64,000 bases of DNA, taken from positions 124,001-188,000 of the forward strand of contig NZ_JAMXMV010000001.1 of assembly GCF_024055715.1 (NCBI RefSeq), read 5' to 3'. The notes under the pieces were generated by a model. The model worked only from the letters and a program-made list of their open reading frames with translations. It was not told the origin of the DNA and did not search any database. A program made the translations under genes and the position numbers. This stretch comes from Actinoallomurus soli (lineage in GTDB: Bacteria; Actinomycetota; Actinomycetes; Streptosporangiales; Streptosporangiaceae). Within the stretch, counting starts at the first letter, position 1. Each line of letters opens with the position of its first letter. Below, in pieces: positions 53,521 to 62,064 of this stretch.

Positions 53521-56181
53521 ATGCCGAAGTACGTGTACGACTTCACCGAGGGCAACAAGGACCTGAAAGATCTGCTGGGGGGCAAAGGGGCGAACCTGGC
53601 CGAGATGACGAATCTCGGCCTTCCCGTTCCGCCGGGATTCACGATCACGGCCGAAGCCTGCCGGCACTACCTCGAGCACGGAAGCGTTCCGGACGGCCTG
53701 GACCAGGAGATCGACCGCTACCTCGACGCGCTCGAGAAGCAGATGGGCAAGCGCCTGGGCCAGGCCGACGACCCGCTGCTCGTCAGCGTGCGCTCCGGCG
53801 CCAAGTTCTCGATGCCGGGAATGATGGAGACCGTCCTCAACGTCGGCCTCAACGACGAGTCCGTGCACGGGCTCGCCGAGCGCGCCGGGGACGAGCGGTT
53901 CGCCTGGGACTCCTACCGGCGGCTCATTCAGATGTTCGGCAAGACGGTCCTGGACATCGACGGCGAGCACTTCGAGGACGCCCTCGAGAACGCCAAGCGC
54001 GCGAAGGGCGTCGACAACGACCTCGACCTGGACGCCGCCGACTTCAAGGGCCTCGTCCAGACCTTCAAGGGCATCGTCCGCGAGCACGCGGGCCGTGACT
54101 TCCCCACCGATCCGCGCGAGCAGATGGACCTGGCCGTCAAGGCCGTCTTCGAGTCCTGGAACGCCCCGCGCGCCATCCTCTACCGCCGCCAGGAGCGCAT
54201 CCCCGCCGACCTGGGCACCGCGGTCAACATCGTCGCGATGGTCTTCGGCAACCTGGGCATGGACTCCGGCACCGGCGTCGCCTTCACCCGTGACCCCGCG
54301 AGCGGCCACCAGGGCATCTACGGCGACTACCTGCAGAACGCCCAGGGCGAGGACGTCGTCGCCGGCATCCGCAACACCGTGCCGCTGGCGGAGCTGGAGC
54401 GGATCGACAAGCGCTCCTACGACGAGCTCCTGCAGATCATGGAGACGCTGGAGAACCACTACCGCGACCTGTGCGACATCGAGTTCACCATCGAGCGTGG
54501 CAAGCTGTGGATGCTGCAGACCCGCGTCGGCAAGCGGACCGCCGCCGCGGCGTTCCGCATCGCCTGCCAGCTCGTCGAGCAGGGCCTCATCGACGAGGAC
54601 GAGGCCGTCAGCCGGGTCACCGGCGACCAGCTCGTCCAGCTGATGTTCCCCCGCTTCGCCGACGACGCCAAGGCCGAGAAGATCGCCCAGGGCATGAACG
54701 CCTCGCCCGGCGCGGCGGTGGGCAAGGCCGTCTTCTCCTCCGCCCGCGCCGTCGAACTGGCCGAGCAGGGCGAGGACGTCATCCTCATCCGCCGCGAGAC
54801 CAACCCCGACGACCTCGACGGCATGATCGCCTCCCGCGGCATCCTCACCTCCCGCGGCGGCAAGACCTCGCACGCCGCCGTCGTCGCCCGCGGCATGGGC
54901 AAGACCTGCGTCTGCGGCGCCGAGGAGCTCGAGGTCGACGTACGGGCGGGGAAGGTCACCGCGCCCGGCGGCGTGACGATCTCCGAGGGCGACGTCATCT
55001 CGATCGACGGGTCCTCCGGCGCGGTCTACCTCGGCGAGGTCCCCGTCGTCGACTCCCCGGTGGTGCAGTACTTCGAGGGGACGCTGTCGGTGGAGGACGG
55101 CGACGAGCTGGTCGGGTCCGTACACAAGATCATGACCCACGCGGACACGCGCCGCCGCCTCGACGTACGCGCCAACGCCGACACGGCCGCCGACGCCGCG
55201 CGGGCCCGGCGGTTCGGCGCGAAGGGGATCGGCCTGTGCCGCACCGAGCACATGTTCCTCGGCGACCGGCGGCAGCTCGTGGAGGACCTCATCCTCGCCG
55301 AGACGGAGGAGGCCCGGCAGGCCGCCCTCGACGCGCTCAAGCCGCTGCAGAAACAGGACTTCGCCGAGATCTTCGAGGCGATGGACGGCAGCCCGGTCAC
55401 GATCCGCCTGATCGACCCTCCGCTGCACGAGTTCCTGCCCGACCTCACCGAGCTGTCGGTCAAGGTGGCCACCGGGGACGCCTCCGACGACGAGCGCAGG
55501 CTCCTCGACGCCGTACGCCGGCTGCACGAGGAGAATCCGATGCTCGGCCTGCGCGGCGTACGGCTCGGCGTCGTCATCCCCGGCCTGTTCGCCATGCAGG
55601 TCAGCGCGATCGCCGAGGCGGCGGCGGAGCAGAAGGCCGCGGGCCGGGACCCGCGCCCGGAGATCATGATCCCGCTGGTCGTCGCCGTCCAGGAGCTCGA
55701 GCTCATCCGGGACCAGGCCGAGGAGGTGCTGCGGAAGGTCGGTGTCGAGGCGCCGATCGGCACCATGATCGAGCTGCCGCGCGCCGCGCTCACGGCCGGG
55801 CAGATCGCCGAGGCGGCGGAGTTCTTCTCCTTCGGCACCAACGACCTCACCCAGACGACGTGGGGATTCTCCCGCGACGACGTGGAGGCGGCGTTCTTCA
55901 GCCGCTACCTGGAGCTGGGCATCTTCGGCGTGTCCCCGTTCGAGACCCTCGACGTCGACGGCGTCGGACGGCTCGTACGGGTGGCCGCCGAGAAGGGGCG
56001 CGAGACCCGTCCGGACCTCAAGCTCGGCATCTGTGGCGAGCACGGCGGCGACCCCGACTCGGTCCACTTCTTCCACGAGGTCGGCCTGGACTACGTGTCC
56101 TGCTCGCCGTTCCGGGTCCCGGTCGCGCGGCTGGAGGCCGGCCGGGCGGCTATACAGTCGTCAGGGAGCGACAGTCGCTGA
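53521..56181 (+). CDS. ppdK: Pyruvate, phosphate dikinase
   Basis: PPDK interconverts pyruvate, ATP and Pi with PEP, AMP and PPi. The 886-residue protein has the N-terminal ATP-grasp domain (LLGGKGANLAEMTNLGLPVPPGFTI), the swivelling His domain with GGKTSHAAVVARGMGKTCVCG (phospho-His H451), and the C-terminal PEP/pyruvate barrel with GLCRTEHMFL, FSFGTNDLTQTTWGFSRDD and the catalytic Cys861 in VSCSPFRVPVARL. The start ATG 53521 follows GGAGGG. A TAGAGT at 53476-53481 may be its -10. Confidence 0.97.
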   Translation: MPKYVYDFTEGNKDLKDLLGGKGANLAEMTNLGLPVPPGFTITAEACRHYLEHGSVPDGLDQEIDRYLDALEKQMGKRLGQADDPLLVSVRSGAKFSMPGMMETVLNVGLNDESVHGLAERAGDERFAWDSYRRLIQMFGKTVLDIDGEHFEDALENAKRAKGVDNDLDLDAADFKGLVQTFKGIVREHAGRDFPTDPREQMDLAVKAVFESWNAPRAILYRRQERIPADLGTAVNIVAMVFGNLGMDSGTGVAFTRDPASGHQGIYGDYLQNAQGEDVVAGIRNTVPLAELERIDKRSYDELLQIMETLENHYRDLCDIEFTIERGKLWMLQTRVGKRTAAAAFRIACQLVEQGLIDEDEAVSRVTGDQLVQLMFPRFADDAKAEKIAQGMNASPGAAVGKAVFSSARAVELAEQGEDVILIRRETNPDDLDGMIASRGILTSRGGKTSHAAVVARGMGKTCVCGAEELEVDVRAGKVTAPGGVTISEGDVISIDGSSGAVYLGEVPVVDSPVVQYFEGTLSVEDGDELVGSVHKIMTHADTRRRLDVRANADTAADAARARRFGAKGIGLCRTEHMFLGDRRQLVEDLILAETEEARQAALDALKPLQKQDFAEIFEAMDGSPVTIRLIDPPLHEFLPDLTELSVKVATGDASDDERRLLDAVRRLHEENPMLGLRGVRLGVVIPGLFAMQVSAIAEAAAEQKAAGRDPRPEIMIPLVVAVQELELIRDQAEEVLRKVGVEAPIGTMIELPRAALTAGQIAEAAEFFSFGTNDLTQTTWGFSRDDVEAAFFSRYLELGIFGVSPFETLDVDGVGRLVRVAAEKGRETRPDLKLGICGEHGGDPDSVHFFHEVGLDYVSCSPFRVPVARLEAGRAAIQSSGSDSR

Positions 56182-56214
56182 ACCACCGACCCGGTCGACC
56201 GCGTCTAACGGGTC

Positions 56215-57210
56215 GTGCGAGACGGAGGAGCGATCACCGAGCAGCCTGACCGCGGCGAGCCGACGGTCGAATTCGGCCGGGACGCCACGCGTGTCCCGGC
56301 CGAACCGGCACGGACCCGGAGCGACCTGCCGCAGTGGCGGCCGGACCCGACGCGGCAGGATCTGCCCGGCCGGCGCCGCGACGGCGAGGGCTCACGCGAC
56401 GACGGGACGAGCGTCCTCGGCGAACGCGACGGGGAGGCGCCCCGGGACGAGGGGACGACCGTCCTCGGCGAACGCGACGGCGAGGCACCTCGGGACGGAG
56501 AGACGAGCGTCCTCGAACGGCCCCGCGAGTACACCCGCCGGCGCGACGGCGAGGAACCCGCGGGTGGCGGGGACGAGGGAGGAGGCCGGCCGCGCCGGCG
56601 CTCCCGCTGGCGGTGGGTGCGGCGGGTCGTCTACCTGCTGCTCGTCCTGATCATCGGGACGCCGCTGTTCGCCGGGTTCCGCGTGTGGTACGTCGCGAGG
56701 CAGGACGACCACCGGCGCTCCGACGCGATCATCGTGCTCGGCGCGGCGCAGTACAACGGCAAGCCCTCGGCCGTGCTCGAGTGGCGGCTGACGCACGCCC
56801 TGAAGCTCTACCGCGAGGGCGTGGCCCCGCACATCGTCACCGTCGGCGGCAACCGGCCCGGAGACAACTACACCGAGGCCGGCACCGGCAAGGCGTGGCT
56901 GAACGAGCACGGGGTGCCCAACGACCGGATCGTCGCGGTGCGCAGCGGCAGTGACACCCTGCAGAGCATGATCGACGTGGGGAAGGAGTACAAGCGGCAG
57001 GGCTGGCACACCGCCGTCATCGTCACCGACCCCTGGCATGCGCTCCGTTCCCGGACGATGGCCGACGACAACGGGATCAAGGCGGTCACCTCGCCGACCC
57101 GCAGTGGGCCCACCGTCGGCAGCCGGGACACCCAGTTCCACTACATCGTCCGCGAGACGGGCGGCTACCTCTGGTACGTCTTCATCGGCCGCTGGCACGG
57201 CGACTCCTGA
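56215..57210 (+). CDS. YdcF/SanA-like DUF218 membrane protein
   Basis: A 331-residue protein. The first 120 residues are charged and disordered and include a 16-residue tandem repeat (VLGERDGEAPRDEGTT). One transmembrane helix (VVYLLLVLIIGTPLFAGF) precedes the extracytoplasmic DUF218 domain: SDAIIVLGAAQYNGKPS, HIVTVGGN, TDPWHALRSRTMA and SDTLQS. DUF218 proteins act in envelope metabolism, sometimes as vancomycin-sensitivity factors. The GTG start lacks a good SD; GGAGGA lies within the first codons, before ATCACCGAG, so a non-standard start there cannot be excluded. Confidence 0.8.
   Translation: MRDGGAITEQPDRGEPTVEFGRDATRVPAEPARTRSDLPQWRPDPTRQDLPGRRRDGEGSRDDGTSVLGERDGEAPRDEGTTVLGERDGEAPRDGETSVLERPREYTRRRDGEEPAGGGDEGGGRPRRRSRWRWVRRVVYLLLVLIIGTPLFAGFRVWYVARQDDHRRSDAIIVLGAAQYNGKPSAVLEWRLTHALKLYREGVAPHIVTVGGNRPGDNYTEAGTGKAWLNEHGVPNDRIVAVRSGSDTLQSMIDVGKEYKRQGWHTAVIVTDPWHALRSRTMADDNGIKAVTSPTRSGPTVGSRDTQFHYIVRETGGYLWYVFIGRWHGDS
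56413..56515. repeat. 48-bp tandem repeat in the YdcF-like gene
   Basis: GTCCTCGGCGAACGCGACGG begins at 56413 and 56461, 48 bp apart, with a third partial copy at 56509. Each unit encodes 16 residues (VLGERDGEAPRD plus four). It lies in the disordered N-terminal segment and keeps frame. Confidence 0.7.
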
Positions 57211-57247
57211 CGCCTCCGGGATTTGATCTCAAGCGAGGTCGAGGTTC

Positions 57248-57259
57248 TAGCCTCGGATC
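57248..57259 (+). promoter_or_regulatory. -10 element for a leaderless transcript
   Basis: TAGCCT lies 6 nt before ATG 57260. No SD is present. Confidence 0.35.
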
Positions 57260-57679
57260 ATGATTTTCACTGACAGGGAACGCGCGTATCTGGCCGGGCA
57301 GAGCCTCGGCCGCCTGGCCACCGTCGCCGCCGACGGGACCGTCCAGGTGCGGCCGGTCGGCTTCCGCCTGAACGAGGACGACACGATCGACATCGGCGGC
57401 CCGAACCTGAGCGGCAGCCAGAAATACCGCAACGTCCAGGCCAATCCGGTGGTGGCGTTCGTCGTGGACGACATGACGCCCGACGAGCCGGGTGCCGTCA
57501 GGCCCGGCTGGGGCCGCGGCGTCGAGATCCGGGGGAACGCCGAGACCCTCGCCGTCGAGGAGCCGCCCCTGGCGCCGGGGTTCTTCAGCAACGAGGTCAT
57601 CCGCATCCACCCCGGCCGGGTCAACAGCTGGCACATCGATCCGGACCATCCTGACCTCAACGCCCGGGACATCGGCTGA
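57260..57679 (+). CDS. PPOX-class F420-dependent oxidoreductase
   Basis: A 139-residue split-barrel protein of the pyridoxamine-5'-phosphate oxidase fold. It has FTDRERAYLAGQSLGRLATVAADGTVQVRPVGF at the N-terminus, KYRNVQANPVVAFVVDD, and the C-terminal EVIRIHPGRVNSWHIDP, matching the TIGR04023-type F420-dependent subfamily. The substrate is unknown. The start is ATG 57260. Confidence 0.85.
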   Translation: MIFTDRERAYLAGQSLGRLATVAADGTVQVRPVGFRLNEDDTIDIGGPNLSGSQKYRNVQANPVVAFVVDDMTPDEPGAVRPGWGRGVEIRGNAETLAVEEPPLAPGFFSNEVIRIHPGRVNSWHIDPDHPDLNARDIG

Positions 57680-57779
57680 GACGGCGGATTTCGGGCCGTC
57701 CGATTCGTCCTTTCGGTCGGATCGGGCGCCGCGTGGTCTAGGCGCTGACGAGCGGTCCGCCGGGGCCGGGTCTTCTCAA

Positions 57780-57796
57780 TTAGGAAACCTTCCTAA
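57780..57796. promoter_or_regulatory. TTAGGAA palindrome upstream of chitinase 1
   Basis: TTAGGAA-ACC-TTCCTAA is a perfect 7-bp inverted repeat, AT-rich in a GC-rich context, ending 5 bp before a -35 hexamer. Similar TTAGGAAA/TTTCCTAA sites precede secreted polysaccharide hydrolases in other actinobacteria, by my recollection. It is a candidate operator. Confidence 0.5.
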
Positions 57797-57801
57797 AGGT
57801 A

Positions 57802-57831
57802 TTGACGGCTCCGGTTCGCATCGGGCTTACT
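57802..57831 (+). promoter_or_regulatory. Putative promoter of the chitinase genes
   Basis: TTGACG (57802-57807) and CTTACT (57826-57831) are 18 bp apart, leaving a leader of about 125 nt before the chitinase GTG. The TTAGGAA palindrome lies immediately upstream. Confidence 0.45.
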
Positions 57832-57963
57832 CGGATCGACTGCCGCTTCAGGTACGGCGCAGGCGCAAGCCTCCGGGGGCTCGCCCGAACGACAGCGACA
57901 GGGTTCTGACCGCCGGACGCGACCCCGCCCGCGCCTGTGCGCGGGCGCCCGCAAGGAGGACCC

Positions 57964-59601
57964 GTGCGTGTTCGCCCGCGTGCCCTGACCATCCTCGCCG
58001 CCTGTCTCCTCGTACTCGGCGTCCTGACCACCGGGCGCGCCCACGCCGCCGGATCGCTCACCGCCGCGTTCGCCAAGACGTCGGACTGGGGGAGCGGTTA
58101 CCAGGCCCAGTTCACGGTCACGAACAACGGTTCGTCGGCGATCAACGGCTGGACGGTGGCGTTCGACCTGCCGTCGGGTTCGTCGGTGGGCACCTACTGG
58201 GACGCGCTGTTGACCCAGTCGGGGTCGCATTACACGTTCGAGAACCGGGACTACAACGCCTCGGTCCCGGCGGGCGGGTCGGTGTCGTTCGGGTTCGTGG
58301 TGTCGGGCAGTGGCACGCCGTCGGGCTGCATGCTGAACGGCGCGGCCTGCGACGGTGGTGGAGGTGGTGGCGGGGGCTCGGATACGCAGCCGCCGAGTGC
58401 GCCGGCCGGCTTGACGGTGACGGGGCACACCTCCTCCAGTGTGTCGTTGTCCTGGACGGCTTCGACGGACAACGTCGGGGTCACCGGTTATGAGGTCTAC
58501 CAGGGCTCGTCTCTGGCCGTGACGGTGTCGGGGACGAGTGCGACGGTGTCGGGGCTGGCCGCCTCGACGTCGTACTCCTTCAAGGTCCGGGCCAAAGACG
58601 CCGCCGGGAACTTCTCCGCCTACAGCGCCACGATCAGCGCGACCACCGACGCCGGTGGCACCACGCCGCCGCCTCCGTCCGGGGGCCTGCGGGCGGCCCC
58701 GTACTTCATGCCCCTCGACAACGACCCGCAGCCGATCTCCGCGATCGTCTCCGGCAGCGGCGTGAAGTCGCTGGTCCTCGCCTTCGTCCTCGCCCCCAAC
58801 GGCGGAGGCTGCACCCCGACCTGGGACGGCGACGCCGGCCTCACGGTCTCCTCGGACACCGCCGTCAAGGCCCAGGTCGACGCCGTACGCGCGGCGGGTG
58901 GCGACGTCGCGGTCTCCTTCGGCGGCTACAACGGGCTCGAACTCGGCGCCGCCTGCTCCGACGCCGCGTCGCTGGCCCAGGCGTACCAGCAGGTGATCGA
59001 CAAGTACTCCCTCACCCACGTCGACTTCGACATCGAGGGCGACGACCTCGGCGACGTCGCCGGCGAGACACGGCGCTTCCAGGCCATCAGGATCCTCAAG
59101 CAGAACGCGGCCGCCGCCGGCCGCGCGCTCGAGGTCTCCCTCACCATGCCGGTGACGACCGTCGGCCTCAGCGACCTGGACAAGGCCGAGATCCAGCGCG
59201 CCAAGGACAACGGAGCCGACATCGACATGTACGCCGTCATGGCGTTCGACTACGGAGGCCCGGCGGCGTCCATGGCCGCCGACGTGCAGAAGGTGATGGA
59301 GGCCGCGCACACCCAGCTCGCCGCGCTGCGTCCCGACCTGTCCGACACGAGCATCTACGCCCGTACCGGCCTCATCCTGATGAACGGCCACACCGACCAG
59401 CCCAGCGAGCTGTTCACCCAGGACACCTTCCGTACGCTGCTCGGCTACGCGCAGCAGCACCACCTCGGCCGGCTGTCGTTCTGGTCGCTGAACCGGGACC
59501 GGCAGTGCACCGGCACCACCGGCTGGGCGGACGGCAAGTGCAGCGGCGTCACGCAGCAGCCGTACGACTTCGCCAAGATCATCGGTCAGTTCACCGGTTG
59601 A
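57964..59601 (+). CDS. Secreted CBM2-FN3-GH18 chitinase-like enzyme 1
   Basis: A 545-residue exported enzyme. The signal peptide (ALTILAACLLVLGVLTTGRAHA) is followed by a CBM2 module (KTSDWGSGYQAQFTVTNNGS to SGSGTPSGCMLNG), a Gly linker, an FN3 domain (PPSAPAGLTVTGHTSSSVSL), and a GH18 barrel. The barrel shows LVLAFVLAP, VAVSFGGYNG and the catalytic THVDFDIEG with the acid Glu. It likely degrades chitin. The start GTG 57964 follows AAGGAGGA with short spacing. The CBM2-FN3 block is identical at DNA level to that of the next gene. Confidence 0.9.
   Translation: MRVRPRALTILAACLLVLGVLTTGRAHAAGSLTAAFAKTSDWGSGYQAQFTVTNNGSSAINGWTVAFDLPSGSSVGTYWDALLTQSGSHYTFENRDYNASVPAGGSVSFGFVVSGSGTPSGCMLNGAACDGGGGGGGGSDTQPPSAPAGLTVTGHTSSSVSLSWTASTDNVGVTGYEVYQGSSLAVTVSGTSATVSGLAASTSYSFKVRAKDAAGNFSAYSATISATTDAGGTTPPPPSGGLRAAPYFMPLDNDPQPISAIVSGSGVKSLVLAFVLAPNGGGCTPTWDGDAGLTVSSDTAVKAQVDAVRAAGGDVAVSFGGYNGLELGAACSDAASLAQAYQQVIDKYSLTHVDFDIEGDDLGDVAGETRRFQAIRILKQNAAAAGRALEVSLTMPVTTVGLSDLDKAEIQRAKDNGADIDMYAVMAFDYGGPAASMAADVQKVMEAAHTQLAALRPDLSDTSIYARTGLILMNGHTDQPSELFTQDTFRTLLGYAQQHHLGRLSFWSLNRDRQCTGTTGWADGKCSGVTQQPYDFAKIIGQFTG
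58067..58632 (+). repeat. CBM2-FN3 block, copy 1 (identical to 59790-60355)
   Basis: 566 bp are identical, base for base as read here, to 59790-60355 (offset 1723 bp). Identity starts at CGTTCGCCAAGACG and ends at CAGCGCCACG, where copy 1 has A and copy 2 has G. Flanking signal-peptide and catalytic regions are unrelated at this level. Confidence 0.95.
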
Positions 59602-59686
59602 GCTCCGGCTCCCGGTCGTTCCTCCCGCCGGCGCGGCCGGGAGCCGGCCTCCATCCGAAGCCGGCCCACGAGAGAGGTTCCCCGCC

Positions 59687-61273
59687 TTGAAGAGATCCAG
59701 GATCGCGTCCCTGGTCGTCGGAGTGCTGCTCCTGCCCCTCGCCGTCGTGCTGACCGCCGTTTCGGCGTACGCGGCGGCGAACACGGCGACGTTCGCCAAG
59801 ACGTCGGACTGGGGGAGCGGTTACCAGGCCCAGTTCACGGTCACGAACAACGGTTCGTCGGCGATCAACGGCTGGACGGTGGCGTTCGACCTGCCGTCGG
59901 GTTCGTCGGTGGGCACCTACTGGGACGCGCTGTTGACCCAGTCGGGGTCGCATTACACGTTCGAGAACCGGGACTACAACGCCTCGGTCCCGGCGGGCGG
60001 GTCGGTGTCGTTCGGGTTCGTGGTGTCGGGCAGTGGCACGCCGTCGGGCTGCATGCTGAACGGCGCGGCCTGCGACGGTGGTGGAGGTGGTGGCGGGGGC
60101 TCGGATACGCAGCCGCCGAGTGCGCCGGCCGGCTTGACGGTGACGGGGCACACCTCCTCCAGTGTGTCGTTGTCCTGGACGGCTTCGACGGACAACGTCG
60201 GGGTCACCGGTTATGAGGTCTACCAGGGCTCGTCTCTGGCCGTGACGGTGTCGGGGACGAGTGCGACGGTGTCGGGGCTGGCCGCCTCGACGTCGTACTC
60301 CTTCAAGGTCCGGGCCAAAGACGCCGCCGGGAACTTCTCCGCCTACAGCGCCACGGTCAGCGCCACCACCGACGCCGCCGGTGGCGGGGGAGGCGGCGGC
60401 ACCGGCGGCGGCCGGTTCTCGCCGTACGTCGACATCACGATGGCCAGCCCGACGCTGAAGGATGTGGCGACGGCGACCGGGCAGAAGCACTTCACCCTCG
60501 CGTTCGCGCTCGCCGACAGCACCGGGTGCAACCCGTCGTGGGGCGGCACGATCCCGCTGAACGACTCACGCGTCATCGGCGAGGTCAACGACCTCAAGAG
60601 CGTCGGCGGTGACGTCACGGTCGCGACCGGCGGCGCGGTCGGGCCGTACCTGGAGAACACCTGCGGCAGCTCCTCCGCGCTGCTCGCCGCCTACGAGAAG
60701 GCGCTCGACGCCGTCGGCAGCAACCGCATCGACGTCGACGTCGAGGCGTCCATCCCGGTCGCGCAGGTCAACACCGCCCTGAAGCAGTTGCAGAGCGCAC
60801 GCGGCACCGCAGTCACGTACACGTTGCGCGTGCAGTCCTCGGACTACGGCGTCGACCCGTTCTCGGTGCAGATCCTGCAGGACGCCGCCTCCCGCGGCCT
60901 GAACGTCACCGTCAACCCGATGCTCATGGACTTCGGCTACTCCGGATCGTGGGGCGACGCCCTGATCGCCGCGGCCGACTCCACGCTCGGGCAGATGAAG
61001 CAGGTCTGGCCCGGCAAGAGCGACGCCCAGCTCAAGGGCATGCTCGGCCTCACTCCGATGATCGGTAAGAACGACACGGGCCCGACCACCACGCAGGACA
61101 TCGCCCGCCAGTTGCTGAGCTACGCCCAGACCAACCATGTCGGGTCCATCGGCTTCTGGTCCGTCGGCCGCGACAACGGCGGCTGCCCGAACGGCTCCGT
61201 CTCGCCGACCTGCAGCGGCATCAGCCAGAGCACGTACGAGTTCACCAACATCTTCAAGGGCTTCAGCGGCTGA
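59687..61273 (+). CDS. Secreted CBM2-FN3-GH18 chitinase-like enzyme 2
   Basis: A 528-residue paralogue. The signal peptide (SRIASLVVGVLLLPLAVVLTAVSAYA) leads into the same CBM2-linker-FN3 block. A different GH18 barrel follows, with FSPYVDITMASPTLKDV, KHFTLAFALAD, GDVTVATGGAVG and the catalytic RIDVDVEASI. The active-site Glu is retained, but the surrounding residues differ from enzyme 1, so specificity may differ. The start is TTG 59687 with AGAGAGG upstream. It lies 85 bp after enzyme 1 and is probably cotranscribed. Confidence 0.9.
   Translation: MKRSRIASLVVGVLLLPLAVVLTAVSAYAAANTATFAKTSDWGSGYQAQFTVTNNGSSAINGWTVAFDLPSGSSVGTYWDALLTQSGSHYTFENRDYNASVPAGGSVSFGFVVSGSGTPSGCMLNGAACDGGGGGGGGSDTQPPSAPAGLTVTGHTSSSVSLSWTASTDNVGVTGYEVYQGSSLAVTVSGTSATVSGLAASTSYSFKVRAKDAAGNFSAYSATVSATTDAAGGGGGGGTGGGRFSPYVDITMASPTLKDVATATGQKHFTLAFALADSTGCNPSWGGTIPLNDSRVIGEVNDLKSVGGDVTVATGGAVGPYLENTCGSSSALLAAYEKALDAVGSNRIDVDVEASIPVAQVNTALKQLQSARGTAVTYTLRVQSSDYGVDPFSVQILQDAASRGLNVTVNPMLMDFGYSGSWGDALIAAADSTLGQMKQVWPGKSDAQLKGMLGLTPMIGKNDTGPTTTQDIARQLLSYAQTNHVGSIGFWSVGRDNGGCPNGSVSPTCSGISQSTYEFTNIFKGFSG
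59790..60355 (+). repeat. CBM2-FN3 block, copy 2
   Basis: Copy of 58067-58632 without a single difference seen. The sharp ends inside coding sequence point to recent domain duplication or gene conversion between the two chitinase genes. Confidence 0.95.
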
Positions 61274-61404
61274 CACCCGGAGCGTTCCTGAGAGGGGGAG
61301 CCCGCACGCCGTTCCCGTCCGCTGCCGGAACGGGAACGGCCGCCGGGCGCCCGGTGCCGCGGCCTCCGCGCGCGGGCTCAGCGCGCAGACTCAGTGGGCG
61401 CGGC

Positions 61405-61977
61405 TCAGCGGGCGAAGCGGCCGATGAGGAGTGCCAGGCGTTGCTCGTGGCCCTCGCGATGCATGCGGCCGTTGCGCATGAGCGTCATGAGGCCGTGCAG
61501 GCCGCTCCAGAAGGTCTCGGTGAGCGTCCCCAGGTCGTCGTCGCCGGCGAGGGGCCGGACGGTCTCGCGTAGTTCGCCGAAGGCCTCCTGCAGGGCGGGC
61601 GGCGCCTCGGGGGTGGCGAACGGCAGGTCGACGGCGTGCGTGAACATGGCGTCGTACAGCGCGGGGCGCCGGTCGGCGAACGCGCAGTACGCCGTGCCGA
61701 CCGCGGCGAGGGCCTCGCGCGGGTCGGCGGCCGAGGTGCGGGCCGCGCGGAGCTCGGCGGCCAGGTCGGCGCAGCCTTCGATGGCGACTGCGGCCATGAT
61801 GGCGTCCTTGCCCTTGAAGTGGCTGTAGAGGACCGGCTGGCTGTACTCGATCTCGGCGGCGAGCCGGCGCGTGGTCACCGCGTCCCAGCCCTCGGCCTCG
61901 GCCAGCTCCCGTGCCGCCGCGACGATCAACCGCTCCCGCTCCGCCCGCTCGCGCTCCCGGCGCTCCTTGATTGCCAT
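61405..61977 (-). CDS. TetR-family repressor
   Basis: A 190-residue TetR protein: a basic start (KERRERERAERERLIVAAARELAEAEGWDAVTTRRLA), then the HTH AAEIEYSQPVLYSHFKGKDAI, and a TetR_C-like ligand domain including LTETFWSGLHGLMTLMRNGR. The start is ATG 61977. It is divergent from the DUF4267 gene, and two CTAGC inverted repeats lie between them. Confidence 0.92.
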   Translation of the reverse strand: MAIKERRERERAERERLIVAAARELAEAEGWDAVTTRRLAAEIEYSQPVLYSHFKGKDAIMAAVAIEGCADLAAELRAARTSAADPREALAAVGTAYCAFADRRPALYDAMFTHAVDLPFATPEAPPALQEAFGELRETVRPLAGDDDLGTLTETFWSGLHGLMTLMRNGRMHREGHEQRLALLIGRFAR

Positions 61978-61986
61978 GGTCCGATC

Positions 61987-61999
61987 CTAGCATCGCTAG
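61987..61999. promoter_or_regulatory. TetR operator, site 1
   Basis: CTAGC-ATC-GCTAG is a perfect 5-bp inverted repeat 10 bp before the TetR ATG. It has the same arms and spacing as site 2. Confidence 0.6.
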
Positions 62000-62036
62000 C
62001 ACTTCTACCGTTGCTCTGCTAGTGTCGATCTCGTTC

Positions 62037-62049
62037 CTAGCGCTGCTAG
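62037..62049. promoter_or_regulatory. TetR operator, site 2
   Basis: CTAGC-GCT-GCTAG lies 15 bp before the DUF4267 start. It shares arms and spacing with site 1, 50 bp away. A further half-site (TGCTAG) lies near 62.02 kb. Confidence 0.6.
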
Positions 62050-62064
62050 CAATCGGAGAGACTC

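Noticed and set aside
53461-56076. Long antisense open frame over ppdK
   Set aside because: Composition mirrors the complementary codons of ppdK; no start signal or motifs.
56215-56240. Non-standard ATC start for the YdcF-like gene, after GGAGGA
   Set aside because: Spacing to ATC is only about 3 nt and an in-frame GTG exists; evidence is much weaker than for secDF.
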